Shown here: positions 16,963 to 24,459 of the stretch, in pieces
Position numbering within the stretch: position 1 is the stretch's first letter
Layout of the letters: each line of letters starts with the position of its first letter
Assembly (NCBI GenBank): GCA_026169045.1
Contig: JAPFDH010000074.1
Span: forward strand, 1 to 64,000
Direction of reading: 5' to 3'
Source of the DNA: Lachnospiraceae bacterium
GTDB lineage: Bacteria; Bacillota; Clostridia; Lachnospirales; Lachnospiraceae
Length of the DNA: 64,000 bases
Made by a program: the position numbers and the translations under genes
The notes under the pieces: generated by a model
What the model was told of the DNA's origin: nothing
The model's database searches: none
What the model saw: the letters and a program-made list of their open reading frames with translations, nothing else

Positions 16963-17016
16963 AATTATGCAAGCATAATTTTCTCTCCCTTTACAGCCCT
17001 ATGGCTGAACTGTTAC
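16963..17016. repeat. Dispersed repeat, copy 3 (one end only)
   Basis: About 54 bp matching the TIR-GTAACAGTTCAGCC end of the element, through the perfect palindrome ATTATGCAAGCATAAT, and then stopping. The other roughly 110 bp of the element are missing. It lies nine bases past the spoIIIAC stop codon and before spoIIIAD, inside the spoIIIA operon. As RNA it would form two hairpins: CAGCC-ATAG-GGCTG and a 9-bp stem AAATTATGC/GCATAATTT. Confidence 0.8.
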
Positions 17017-17024
17017 AAACGGTA

Positions 17025-17219
17025 CTAAAGGGAAAACATTTTTTTAATTGCATCAAATAACTCACTGATAAATGGAACGACCCAAAACAAAACCAAAACA
17101 AGTCCGGCAAGGCTTGTCAAAAAAGCCAGTTCTTCCCGTCCACTGTGTTTCAAAACCTGACTCACCACAGAAACAAGTATTCCCACTGCAGCAATTCTAA
17201 AAATCAAATCAATATCCAT
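17025..17219 (-). CDS. spoIIIAC: Stage III sporulation protein AC
   Basis: Small two-helix membrane protein (64 residues) of the spoIIIA complex. MDIDLIFRIAAVGILVSVVSQVL and the second helix LTSLAGLVLVLFWVV flank a polar loop with HSGREELAF, as in the family. It lies 34 bases downstream of spoIIIAB. Repeat copy 3 starts nine bases after the stop codon. Confidence 0.92.
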   Translation of the reverse strand: MDIDLIFRIAAVGILVSVVSQVLKHSGREELAFLTSLAGLVLVLFWVVPFISELFDAIKKMFSL

Positions 17220-17253
17220 CCCATTCCTCCGGTTTTCCTGTCCGTCTGTTCAT

Positions 17254-17793
17254 TTATATCATAATAACCGCCAGAAGCAGACCGCTTACAATCCCAAGGC
17301 AACTGGCAATTCTACACTGACCGGGAAGACGTTTTCTTGAATCTTCCATTTCTGTCTTCCATTCTTCCAAAAACAAATCGATGCTGGCTGTCTGCATCCG
17401 CTTATCCAAATATCCCAAATGATTTCCCATGCTTAACAGCAGTTTTTTGTCTTCTTTATTCAAATTGGAATATGCAAAATAATCATTCAGTTCGCTTCTC
17501 CATATTACACCAAATGTTTGTCCGCTTCCGTCTTCCATTTTCCCGGCTATCTCCATCAATAACTCCTGCAAGCTGCCTTCCATTCTCTCTCCCACCGAAC
17601 GGATCGCTTCCGGCAGTACCAGCCCATGATATTCCACTTCCCCCCGAAGCATCAGAAATATCCGACTGATTCCACTCATTTCTTCCAATCTGCCGCGAAA
17701 ACGATCTGCCGTCAATATCCCTCCAAGCGCCATTCCTCCTACCAGACATATACTGCCCATAATACGCATAATCAGTCCAAATCCTTCCAACAC
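17254..17793 (-). CDS. spoIIIAB: Stage III sporulation protein AB
   Basis: Helical membrane-anchored component of the spoIIIA complex. An N-terminal hydrophobic segment (about residues 5-25), a soluble helical middle (RLEEMSGISRIFLMLRGEVEYHGLVLPEAI...) and a C-terminal transmembrane helix (CLGIVSGLLLAVIMI) are visible. The start is set at GTG 17793 because GGGGAGGAG lies five bases before it; a TTG at 17790 is equally possible. Longer upstream frames run inside spoIIIAA. The gene overlaps the end of spoIIIAA by about 20 bases, suggesting coupling. Confidence 0.88.
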   Translation of the reverse strand: MLEGFGLIMRIMGSICLVGGMALGGILTADRFRGRLEEMSGISRIFLMLRGEVEYHGLVLPEAIRSVGERMEGSLQELLMEIAGKMEDGSGQTFGVIWRSELNDYFAYSNLNKEDKKLLLSMGNHLGYLDKRMQTASIDLFLEEWKTEMEDSRKRLPGQCRIASCLGIVSGLLLAVIMI

Positions 17794-18761
17794 GATCTCC
17801 TCCCCTCTTGCTGCCAGATCACTTTTCCCAAACCATCCATAATGGAACTGACACATCCCGGTTTCTTTCTATTATTCAATAAAACAAATCGGTCAAATAG
17901 CTGTTTTTCTACCATACTCTTTAAAACCGGTTTATCCTGAATGTCCTGAAAGGAATCTCCATGTACGGTAGCGATCAGGCGGCATCCGCAATTTATGGCA
18001 TACTCCATGGCTTCCAGATCTTCCCGGTTTCCGATTTCATCCACCGCTATCACCTGGGGTGCCATGGTGCGGATCAGCATCATCATCCCCTGCGCCTTTG
18101 GACACCCATCTAACACATCGGTGCGGATTCCCAGGTCATTTTGCGGCTCTCCCTTATAACATGCACCGATTTCAGAACGTTCATCCGCCACCCCAACCGT
18201 GACACCTTCCCGTTCACAGCTTCCATTGGACAACTGACGAATCATATCTCTAAGAAGTGTCGTCTTTCCGCATCCCGGAGGCGAAATAATCATCGTATGA
18301 TAGATCCTAGATTTCTCATCCAGCAAATACGGCAATACATCTGTGGCACATCCTTTTACTTCATGGGAAAGACGGATGTTTAAAAAAGATATGTATCGCA
18401 TGGTTTTAATATGCCGCCCATCCATAATTATTTTTCCCGCCATTCCTATTCTATGTCCGCCTGCTATGGTAATGTATCCCTGGCGCAATTCTTCTTCATA
18501 CGCATACATAGAATAATTGCTGATTAATTCAACCGCTTCCTTTATATCCTGCCTGGTAATCCGGTATGCTGTCCCAATATCCCCGGTCAGTCCTCCCGTT
18601 TCTGTCACAGCATACTCTCTTCCTCTGTAACGAATGAATAATGGTGTATGGACTCTCATTCGAATTTCCTGTATTCCGCAAAAATCCACCTGAATCCCTT
18701 CCATGATTTTTCTCACCGTACTTCCCAGACATTTCATAAATGCTTCTTTTTTTACGTCCAT
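17772..18761 (-). CDS. spoIIIAA: Stage III sporulation protein AA (ATPase)
   Basis: Mother-cell AAA/secretion-type ATPase of the SpoIIIA complex. An N-terminal helical region is followed by a conserved RITRQDIKEAVELISNYSMYAYEEELRQGYITI block, then the Walker A SPPGCGKTTLLRD (about residues 170-182) and the Walker B-like VIAVDEIGNREDLEAM. The start at 18761 (MDVKKEAF) follows AAGGGG by eight bases; GTG 18770 is in frame. It heads the eight-gene spoIIIA operon and lies immediately after a sigma-E-like promoter. Confidence 0.94.
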   Translation of the reverse strand: MDVKKEAFMKCLGSTVRKIMEGIQVDFCGIQEIRMRVHTPLFIRYRGREYAVTETGGLTGDIGTAYRITRQDIKEAVELISNYSMYAYEEELRQGYITIAGGHRIGMAGKIIMDGRHIKTMRYISFLNIRLSHEVKGCATDVLPYLLDEKSRIYHTMIISPPGCGKTTLLRDMIRQLSNGSCEREGVTVGVADERSEIGACYKGEPQNDLGIRTDVLDGCPKAQGMMMLIRTMAPQVIAVDEIGNREDLEAMEYAINCGCRLIATVHGDSFQDIQDKPVLKSMVEKQLFDRFVLLNNRKKPGCVSSIMDGLGKVIWQQEGRRSCWKDLD

Positions 18762-18780
18762 CTCCATCACCCCTTAACAC

Positions 18781-18809
18781 AGTATATGTGGACAAGAATA
18801 ATTTATGAC
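18781..18809 (-). promoter_or_regulatory. Sigma-E-like promoter of the spoIIIA operon
   Basis: Minus-strand GTCATAA (18803-18809), a 14-base spacer and CATATACT (18781-18788), close to the sigma-E pattern (kmATAww-N14-CATACAnT type). Sigma-E control of spoIIIA is established in Bacillus. The predicted start site would give a leader of only about 12-14 bases, just enough to include the ribosome site. Confidence 0.5.
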
Positions 18810-18872
18810 GAAAATCTCTGATAAAAATCGGTTTGGTATTCTTCCGTTTATCGGCATAGGTTCTCATATGGT

Positions 18873-18904
18873 TTCATATAAATAAAAAAATGGATACATA
18901 CTTA
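18873..18904 (+). promoter_or_regulatory. Sporulation-type promoter of pdaA-like gene
   Basis: TTCATAT (18873-18879), a 17-base spacer and CATACTTA (18897-18904). This resembles late forespore sigma-G elements (-10 CATACTA type), which fits the sigma-G control of pdaA in B. subtilis. It lies about 20 bases before the start codon. Pattern match only. Confidence 0.35.
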
Positions 18905-18922
18905 TAGAAAGGGAAATTCTCC

Positions 18923-19747
18923 ATGAAACGAATACTAAAATGGAAACGTCCTGTTCTTTATTTTCTTCTGTTTGCCCTTGCCTTTTCCATAGGAGTCGGC
19001 GCCGCACGACTGGCAGCATCGCAAAACAGCAGCTCGGTTTCCTCTTCGGCAGAGGGAAACTGGGGACTAAGTTTTCGCAAAGAAGGTCAAAAGCCGGTGG
19101 GAAACGCCAGTTATGAGGATTTAAAACAATATCATGCCGGTTTTATCGATGATACAGAAGAAAAAGTCATTTATCTGACATTTGACTGCGGATTTGAAAA
19201 TGGAAATACTCCCGCTATTTTAGATGCTTTAAAAAAACATCAGGCTCCGGCTACATTTTTTGTGGTCGGCACATATGTAGAATCCAATCCGGATCTGATT
19301 TTGCGCATGGCAAATGAAGGGCATACCATCGGAAATCATACCTATCATCATCCGGATATGTCCAAAATCTCCACTAAAGAATCTTTTCAAGAAGAATTGG
19401 AGGATGTCGAAACACTGATTACCGATATTACCGGTCAAAAAAGCAGTCATTTCTACCGCCCTCCACAGGGAAAATACAGTCAGGCCAATTTGAAAATGGC
19501 AAATGAATTGGGGTATCAGACTTTTTTCTGGAGTCTGGCTTATGTTGACTGGTACCAGGATAATCAGCCCACCGAAGAAGAAGCTTTTAAGGTTTTACTA
19601 AAACGGATTCATCCCGGCGCGGTTGTTCTTCTGCATAATACATCCAGCACAAATGCAGCCATATTGGATGAATTATTGACCAAATGGGAAGAAATGGGCT
19701 ATCGTTTTAAACCACTGGAAGATTTAGCAGAAAAATTAAGAGCATAA
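18923..19747 (+). CDS. pdaA: PdaA-like polysaccharide deacetylase (spore cortex)
   Basis: Predicted peptidoglycan N-acetylmuramic acid deacetylase that prepares muramic-delta-lactam in the spore cortex. An N-terminal membrane anchor (about residues 9-29) and a Ser-rich stalk lead to a NodB-type CE4 domain. Motif 1 is TFDCGFENG with a single catalytic Asp (D88), as in PdaA proteins (TFDAGYENG). The metal His pair is in HTIGNHTYHH (about 134-143), and RPPQGKYS is motif 3. It is divergent from spoIIIAA and shares its intergenic region. The ribosome site is AAAGGGA. The PdaA call over other CE4 deacetylases rests on motif 1 and the extended N-terminus. Confidence 0.85.
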   Translation: MKRILKWKRPVLYFLLFALAFSIGVGAARLAASQNSSSVSSSAEGNWGLSFRKEGQKPVGNASYEDLKQYHAGFIDDTEEKVIYLTFDCGFENGNTPAILDALKKHQAPATFFVVGTYVESNPDLILRMANEGHTIGNHTYHHPDMSKISTKESFQEELEDVETLITDITGQKSSHFYRPPQGKYSQANLKMANELGYQTFFWSLAYVDWYQDNQPTEEEAFKVLLKRIHPGAVVLLHNTSSTNAAILDELLTKWEEMGYRFKPLEDLAEKLRA

Positions 19748-19753
19748 TGGGTC

Positions 19754-19792
19754 AAAAAAACTGCCGTACCAAGAATCGGTACGGCAGTTTTT
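19754..19792. terminator. Bidirectional terminator between pdaA-like gene and malic enzyme
   Basis: Perfect 13-bp inverted repeat AAACTGCCGTACC/GGTACGGCAGTTT with a 7-base loop, flanked by A and T runs on both sides, placed between converging genes. Confidence 0.92.
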
Positions 19793-19825
19793 CATTTACT
19801 GCTCAAATCATCCTTTAATGATAAA

Positions 19826-20998
19826 TTAAATTCTGGCTACGCCGGTTTTCTTTGCTGCCTCTGCCACAGCTTCAGCAACTGCCTTTGCCACACGCTTATC
19901 AAATGCGTTTGGAATAATATAATCCGGTGTTAAATCCTTTTCTTCAATCAGGTTTGCAATGGCATATGCTGCTGCAACCTTCATTTCATCATTGATATCC
20001 TTTGCGCGTACATCCAGCGCACCACGGAAGATACCAGGGAAAGCTAAAACATTATTAATCTGATTCGGGAAGTCACTGCGTCCTGTACCCACAACAGCAG
20101 CACCTGCTGCTTTTGCTTCATCTGGCATAATTTCCGGTACAGGATTTGCCATTGTAAACAGAATCGGATCCTTTGCCATGGTCTTGATCATCTCTGGTGT
20201 AACAGTTCCAGGAGCGGAAACACCGATGAATACATCTGCGCCCACAAACATATCAGCCAGGCTTCCCTTCTTCTTATCACGGTTTGTAATCTTAGCCATT
20301 TCTTCTTTTTCTGCATTCAGATTTTCACGGCCTTCATAGATTGCTCCTGTACGGTCACAAAGAATAACATCCTTTAATCCCAGGCTCATAAGAAGTTTGA
20401 TGATCGCAATACCGGCAGCTCCGGCACCGGATGTAACGACTTTGATTTCATCCAGTTTCTTTCCTGTCAGTTTCAAAGCATTGATCAAAGCAGCACATGT
20501 TACAACTGCTGTTCCATGCTGGTCATCATGGAAAATCGGAATATCACAGCACTCTTTTAATCTCTTCTCAATTTCAAAACATCTTGGTGCGGAAATATCT
20601 TCCAGATTCACTCCGCCAAAGCTTCCTGCCAACAGGCTGACTGTTTTTACAATATCATCTACATCTTTACTTCTGATACACAGAGGGAATGCATCCACAT
20701 CACCAAAGCTCTTAAACAGTGCACACTTTCCTTCCATAACCGGCATACCTGCTTCCGGACCAATATCACCCAGGCCAAGTACAGCCGTTCCGTCTGTAAC
20801 GACTGCCACCATATTGTGACGACGAGTATACGTATAAGATAAATCAACATTCTCAGAAATTTTCAGACAAGGTTCCGCAACTCCCGGTGTATATGCTACT
20901 GCCAGTTCTTCCGGTGTTCCTACCTGCGCGCGGCTGATAACTTCAATCTTACCGCCCCATTCTTCATGTTGTTTTAAAGCAAATTCTTTTTTATCCAT
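19826..20998 (-). CDS. NAD(P)-dependent malic enzyme
   Basis: Oxidative decarboxylation of malate to pyruvate and CO2 with reduction of NAD(P). The N-terminal malic domain contains TPEELAVAYTPGVAEPC, VTDGTAVLGLGDIGPEAGMPVMEGK (split here for its Tyr/Lys region) and HDDQHGTAVV with the metal-binding Asp residues. The C-terminal Rossmann domain has SGAGAAGIAIIKLL. About 390 residues, the short bacterial form without a phosphotransacetylase domain. The start at 20998 (MDKKEF) follows AAAGGAG; the frame extends ten codons further upstream. It lies 72 bases downstream of the dehydrogenase gene, probably in one transcript, making a malate-pyruvate module. Confidence 0.94.
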   Translation of the reverse strand: MDKKEFALKQHEEWGGKIEVISRAQVGTPEELAVAYTPGVAEPCLKISENVDLSYTYTRRHNMVAVVTDGTAVLGLGDIGPEAGMPVMEGKCALFKSFGDVDAFPLCIRSKDVDDIVKTVSLLAGSFGGVNLEDISAPRCFEIEKRLKECCDIPIFHDDQHGTAVVTCAALINALKLTGKKLDEIKVVTSGAGAAGIAIIKLLMSLGLKDVILCDRTGAIYEGRENLNAEKEEMAKITNRDKKKGSLADMFVGADVFIGVSAPGTVTPEMIKTMAKDPILFTMANPVPEIMPDEAKAAGAAVVGTGRSDFPNQINNVLAFPGIFRGALDVRAKDINDEMKVAAAYAIANLIEEKDLTPDYIIPNAFDKRVAKAVAEAVAEAAKKTGVARI

Positions 20999-21070
20999 TG
21001 TTTTTTTCTCCTTTATCCATTTATTCAACCGAAATACCGTATAAACGGTTCTTCAGGTTTTCTGCATTGA

Positions 21071-22018
21071 TTAATTATTTTTTACCTGTGCCCAGAAGTC
21101 TTTCAGAAGCTTCACGGACTGATCCATCTTTTCCTTTTCTTCCTTGCTCATTGCGATGCGCAGCGTCTGTTCTACACCGCCCCAGCCGATACGGCAGACC
21201 ATGGAAACGGCTACTCCTGCCCAGTCTCCAAACTCTTCGCCCAATACATGTGCCACTGGTAAAAGAGAATCGTCATCTTTCATGATCGTTTCTACAATAT
21301 TGGAAACTGCCATAGCAATTCCATAGAATGTAGCTCCCTTCAGACCGATTACTTCCGCTCCCCCATCTTTTGTGCGGGCTGCGATTTCATCCTTATTCAG
21401 AGTAACACCTACCTGGCTGGCATATTCATCCAGCTTAAATCCTCCGATATTTGCGGAACTCCAGATCGGCACCTGGCTGTCTCCATGTTCTCCTAAAATA
21501 TATGCATTGATATCTTCAATGTTTACATGTAATGTAGAACTCAGAATATAGCGAAGACGGGCAGTATCCAGAGAGGTACCGCTTCCGATTACTCTGTTTG
21601 CCGGTAAACCGGATGTCTCCTGAATGGCCATCGTCGTAATATCCGCCGGATTGGAAACCACCAGAATCAATGGATTATCCGCATACTTCATAATATTTTC
21701 CGTAATATTTCTCACTATGGAGACATTTGTCTTAGCCAAATCCAGACGGGTCTGTCCCGGTTTTCTGGCAATACCGGCAGTAATAATGATCAGTTTCGCA
21801 TCGGCACATTCCTCGTATCCGCCCTGACGAACCCATACCTGTTTAAAGAAGCTGGTTCCATGGGCGATGTCCAAAGCTGCACCCTTTGCTCTATTTTCAT
21901 TGATGTCCACCAGTACAATATCATTCGCCTGTTTTCTCACCATTAACGTATATGCAATGGCTTCCCCCACATTTCCTGCACCCACTACTACAATCTTATT
22001 CTTATGTGATGTTTTCAT
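21071..22018 (-). CDS. LDH/MDH-family dehydrogenase, Arg at specificity position 102
   Basis: NAD-dependent 2-hydroxyacid dehydrogenase with an L-lactate dehydrogenase backbone: VVGAGNVGEAIA dinucleotide fold, catalytic His in GEHGD, LDTARLR Arg-171, and KGATFYGIA with the LDH-type Thr-246. The loop reads AGIARKPGQTRLDL where lactate dehydrogenases have ANQKPGETRLDL, so the substrate-specificity residue (LDH numbering 102) is Arg rather than Gln (codon AGA at 21764-21766). Arg is the malate-dehydrogenase residue. Automated naming would say L-lactate dehydrogenase; I predict oxaloacetate/malate activity. The start at 22018 has AAGGAG. The neighbour is malic enzyme. Confidence 0.85.
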   Translation of the reverse strand: MKTSHKNKIVVVGAGNVGEAIAYTLMVRKQANDIVLVDINENRAKGAALDIAHGTSFFKQVWVRQGGYEECADAKLIIITAGIARKPGQTRLDLAKTNVSIVRNITENIMKYADNPLILVVSNPADITTMAIQETSGLPANRVIGSGTSLDTARLRYILSSTLHVNIEDINAYILGEHGDSQVPIWSSANIGGFKLDEYASQVGVTLNKDEIAARTKDGGAEVIGLKGATFYGIAMAVSNIVETIMKDDDSLLPVAHVLGEEFGDWAGVAVSMVCRIGWGGVEQTLRIAMSKEEKEKMDQSVKLLKDFWAQVKNN

Positions 22019-22063
22019 TTTACTTTCTCCTTGAATTTTATCGGACATTTCATCCTTCTTACT

Positions 22064-22483
22064 CTATAAAACCTCAGATAGCAGCCAAACATCATTCATG
22101 GGAGGAGCTCTCCTTTTCACATGTGGGATAAATCGCTCCCTTTTATCGGTCAGACTTTCATGGTATTTTCCCATACACCATTTTAAAGGATTTATCATAC
22201 ACCCTGCGGACAAAAGAAAAAGCCACAAAAATAAAACGCCCTTTGACTGGCTATGTCTGCGCATATCACCAGAACGTCTGTTATTTTCACAGCTTTTCAT
22301 ATCTTCTTTCCAATGATGAGCCTGGCGCAGTGTAGAGACAGAATCATAGGAAACCACTTCTGCCTTTTTCCATGCAGCGGAAATGAAACAGATATCGCCC
22401 ACACAGATCCGATATCCCTGAACCAGAATCAATATGCTCAATATTTCATATGCTACACACCTTACTGCTGCTCTATGCTTCAT
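22064..22483 (-). CDS. Hypothetical protein with two hydrophobic segments
   Basis: Not recognised. An open frame of 139 codons starts at ATG 22483 with a strong AAAGGAG site eight bases before it. Hydrophobic stretches near residues 13-36 (ILSILILVQGYRICVG) and 82-98 (KGVLFLWLFLLSAGCM) suggest a small membrane protein. The remainder is basic with scattered Cys. It fills the gap between the M20 amidohydrolase and the dehydrogenase on the same strand. Composition is somewhat atypical and frames on the opposite strand also open here, so it may be non-coding. Presence in relatives would settle this. Confidence 0.45.
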   Translation of the reverse strand: MKHRAAVRCVAYEILSILILVQGYRICVGDICFISAAWKKAEVVSYDSVSTLRQAHHWKEDMKSCENNRRSGDMRRHSQSKGVLFLWLFLLSAGCMINPLKWCMGKYHESLTDKRERFIPHVKRRAPPMNDVWLLSEVL

Positions 22484-22557
22484 CTGGGCCTCTCCTTTGG
22501 AAGTCTCTCTTTTTTACAAATAATCCCTTTTTATTCTACTATAAAAGTGCATTTTTT

Positions 22558-23748
22558 TCAATCGATATCTGATAAAGTTTTTTGCAGCCATCCATATGCA
22601 CATCCGGCATATGCCGCTGCCCCGTATACAAGGACAGATTCATCAAAAAGTACTTTGGGATTGTGATGCTGGGCATCGCATCCATCCACTTTACATCCCA
22701 CCATAAAAAGAGAGGACGGTACTTTCTCAGCCACAAATCCGAAATCCTCAGAAAAGGTCATCGTACACTGGGAACTCTTGATATAATCTCCCACATACTC
22801 CTGAATACACTGTGCAAACTGACCGGAAAGTTCCGGATCGGAATAAACAGCCGGAATATTGCTTAACCATCGGAATTGCACCTGCGCATGAAACATTTCC
22901 CCACAGTGTTCGGCCACTTCCTGCAGGCGCTTTAACATCCGTTCCCTCAAGGATCGGTCATATGTGCGCATCGTGCCTTCGATTACGGCACTCTCCGGCA
23001 TAACATTGCTACGTGTTCCCGAAGTAAAACGCCCAATGGTCAGACTGGCAGTTTCCGTAGGCGGCATTTCTCTTGCAACCAAAGCCTGGTACGCCGAATA
23101 AATATGGAATCCCACATTGATCGGATCGATTCCAAGATGGGGCATAGCCCCATGACATCCGACCCCTTTTATTGTGATTTCAAATTCATCCAGAAATGAG
23201 GTCGTAAAGCCTTTTCCATAGGCAAATGCCGGTGCATTCCATCCAAACATGGTATGCATTCCAAATGCTGCGTCTACCTTTGGATTTTCCAGAATGCCTG
23301 CATCTATCATTTTTCTGGCTCCCAGGCCCACTTCTTCACCCGGCTGGAACATTAATTTAACGGTACCGCATAACGTAGCCCGATGATCATACAAAATTTT
23401 TGCGGCTCCCAGCAGCATAGAAGTATGTATATCATGACCGCAGGTATGAGCTGCCTTTGTCCTTGTCCGAAACGGCAGTTCATTTTCTTCTTCCATAGGT
23501 AACGCATCCATATCTGCCCGCAGCAAAATCGTTTTTCCGGGTTTTTCCCCTTTTATCTCTGCAAGAATCCCGGACTGGCAAATTTCTTTTGGCTCCAGAC
23601 CGATTTCCTCTAATTTTTCCTTTACAAAAGAAACCGTCATAGGCAGCTCACATCCCGCTTCCGCATGCTGATGAAGATAGCGCCGGTTTTCTGTCATGAA
23701 ATGCTCCAATTGTTTTGCTTCTTCTAAAAATTCTGTCACAAATTCCAC
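22558..23748 (-). CDS. M20 family amidohydrolase (N-acyl-amino-acid hydrolase type)
   Basis: Metal-dependent hydrolase of the M20D amidohydrolase group, acting on N-acyl or N-carbamoyl amino acids or aryl-dipeptides. Visible are HTCGHDIHTSMLLGAAKIL with the metal ligands (about residues 100-118), FQPGEEVGLGARKMI (about 135-150), the lid-domain motif VGCHGAMPHLGIDPI and the late His in AQHHNPKVLFDE. The 396-residue length is normal. The start is GTG at 23748 or possibly GTG at 23739 behind AGGTGG. Substrate cannot be inferred; the neighbours give no pathway clue. Confidence 0.9.
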   Translation of the reverse strand: MEFVTEFLEEAKQLEHFMTENRRYLHQHAEAGCELPMTVSFVKEKLEEIGLEPKEICQSGILAEIKGEKPGKTILLRADMDALPMEEENELPFRTRTKAAHTCGHDIHTSMLLGAAKILYDHRATLCGTVKLMFQPGEEVGLGARKMIDAGILENPKVDAAFGMHTMFGWNAPAFAYGKGFTTSFLDEFEITIKGVGCHGAMPHLGIDPINVGFHIYSAYQALVAREMPPTETASLTIGRFTSGTRSNVMPESAVIEGTMRTYDRSLRERMLKRLQEVAEHCGEMFHAQVQFRWLSNIPAVYSDPELSGQFAQCIQEYVGDYIKSSQCTMTFSEDFGFVAEKVPSSLFMVGCKVDGCDAQHHNPKVLFDESVLVYGAAAYAGCAYGWLQKTLSDID

Positions 23749-23791
23749 CTAGCCTTTCCTTCTTTTATACTGTTTACCGTTTTTTCGGATT

Positions 23792-24448
23792 TCATTCCAA
23801 AAACATTTGTTTCGCTTTTTCCAGACGCTTATCAAATGTTTCATAAAACATCCCTTTGGGATAGGGCGTAAGATAAAACTGGCGCAGAACGTACAGCGAC
23901 ATCTGTCTGCGTTCTTCATCTCCATAATCATTCAGTGCCTCATCCAAATCCCTCAAAAAATAATGCCAGTCCGTAATATATGCTTCATACCGTTTGATAT
24001 CAGCAATTCCCAGCCACTTTTCCACCTTTATTTTTGTCTTTTTTCTCGGACACTCATGTACCTGCAAAAAATACTGAAAAGAACGATCTTCATAATATCT
24101 TCCCAAAGGAAACATTCGGCATATGCCCGGGCGAAATGCATGCACGCTGCATCTTCCTTCCTCATTTAAAAACACACAGGAATTTTCTTTTCCGCTCATT
24201 TTCAAATTGGGAAGAATAAGCCCGTCCACCACATGTAATTCCATGGTTTCTGCCAATAAGGTCTCGGCATCTTTTCCCACCGCTTCCGTCAGCCGATCTA
24301 CATCCATGGGATCCAATATGATACTGTTTCCCATATTACAGCAGCATGCATGACATCCCACACATCCATGGCAGTCTGCCTTTACCAGATCACCGGATTG
24401 ATAGGTTTTCCCATCTGATATTTCACTTAAATCAATTTCCCGCCGCAT
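23792..24448 (-). CDS. YkgJ-family cysteine cluster protein
   Basis: Belongs to the CxxCxxCC (YkgJ/Fli-B-related) family that binds a zinc ion or iron-sulfur cluster. The motif CHGCVGCHACC is at about residues 26-36, and further conserved Cys lie in CSVHAFRPGICRMFPLG and HECPRKK. The C-terminal third is helical with no known domain. It is 12 bases upstream of the transcript end of the metallo-hydrolase gene, on the same strand. Function of the family is unproven; maturation or redox roles have been suggested. Confidence 0.85.
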   Translation of the reverse strand: MRREIDLSEISDGKTYQSGDLVKADCHGCVGCHACCCNMGNSIILDPMDVDRLTEAVGKDAETLLAETMELHVVDGLILPNLKMSGKENSCVFLNEEGRCSVHAFRPGICRMFPLGRYYEDRSFQYFLQVHECPRKKTKIKVEKWLGIADIKRYEAYITDWHYFLRDLDEALNDYGDEERRQMSLYVLRQFYLTPYPKGMFYETFDKRLEKAKQMFLE

Positions 24449-24459
24449 ACCGACTCTCC

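Noticed and set aside
22098-22666. Plus-strand frames opposite the hypothetical gene at 22064-22483.
   Set aside because: No ribosome site, and they run into the amidohydrolase gene antisense.
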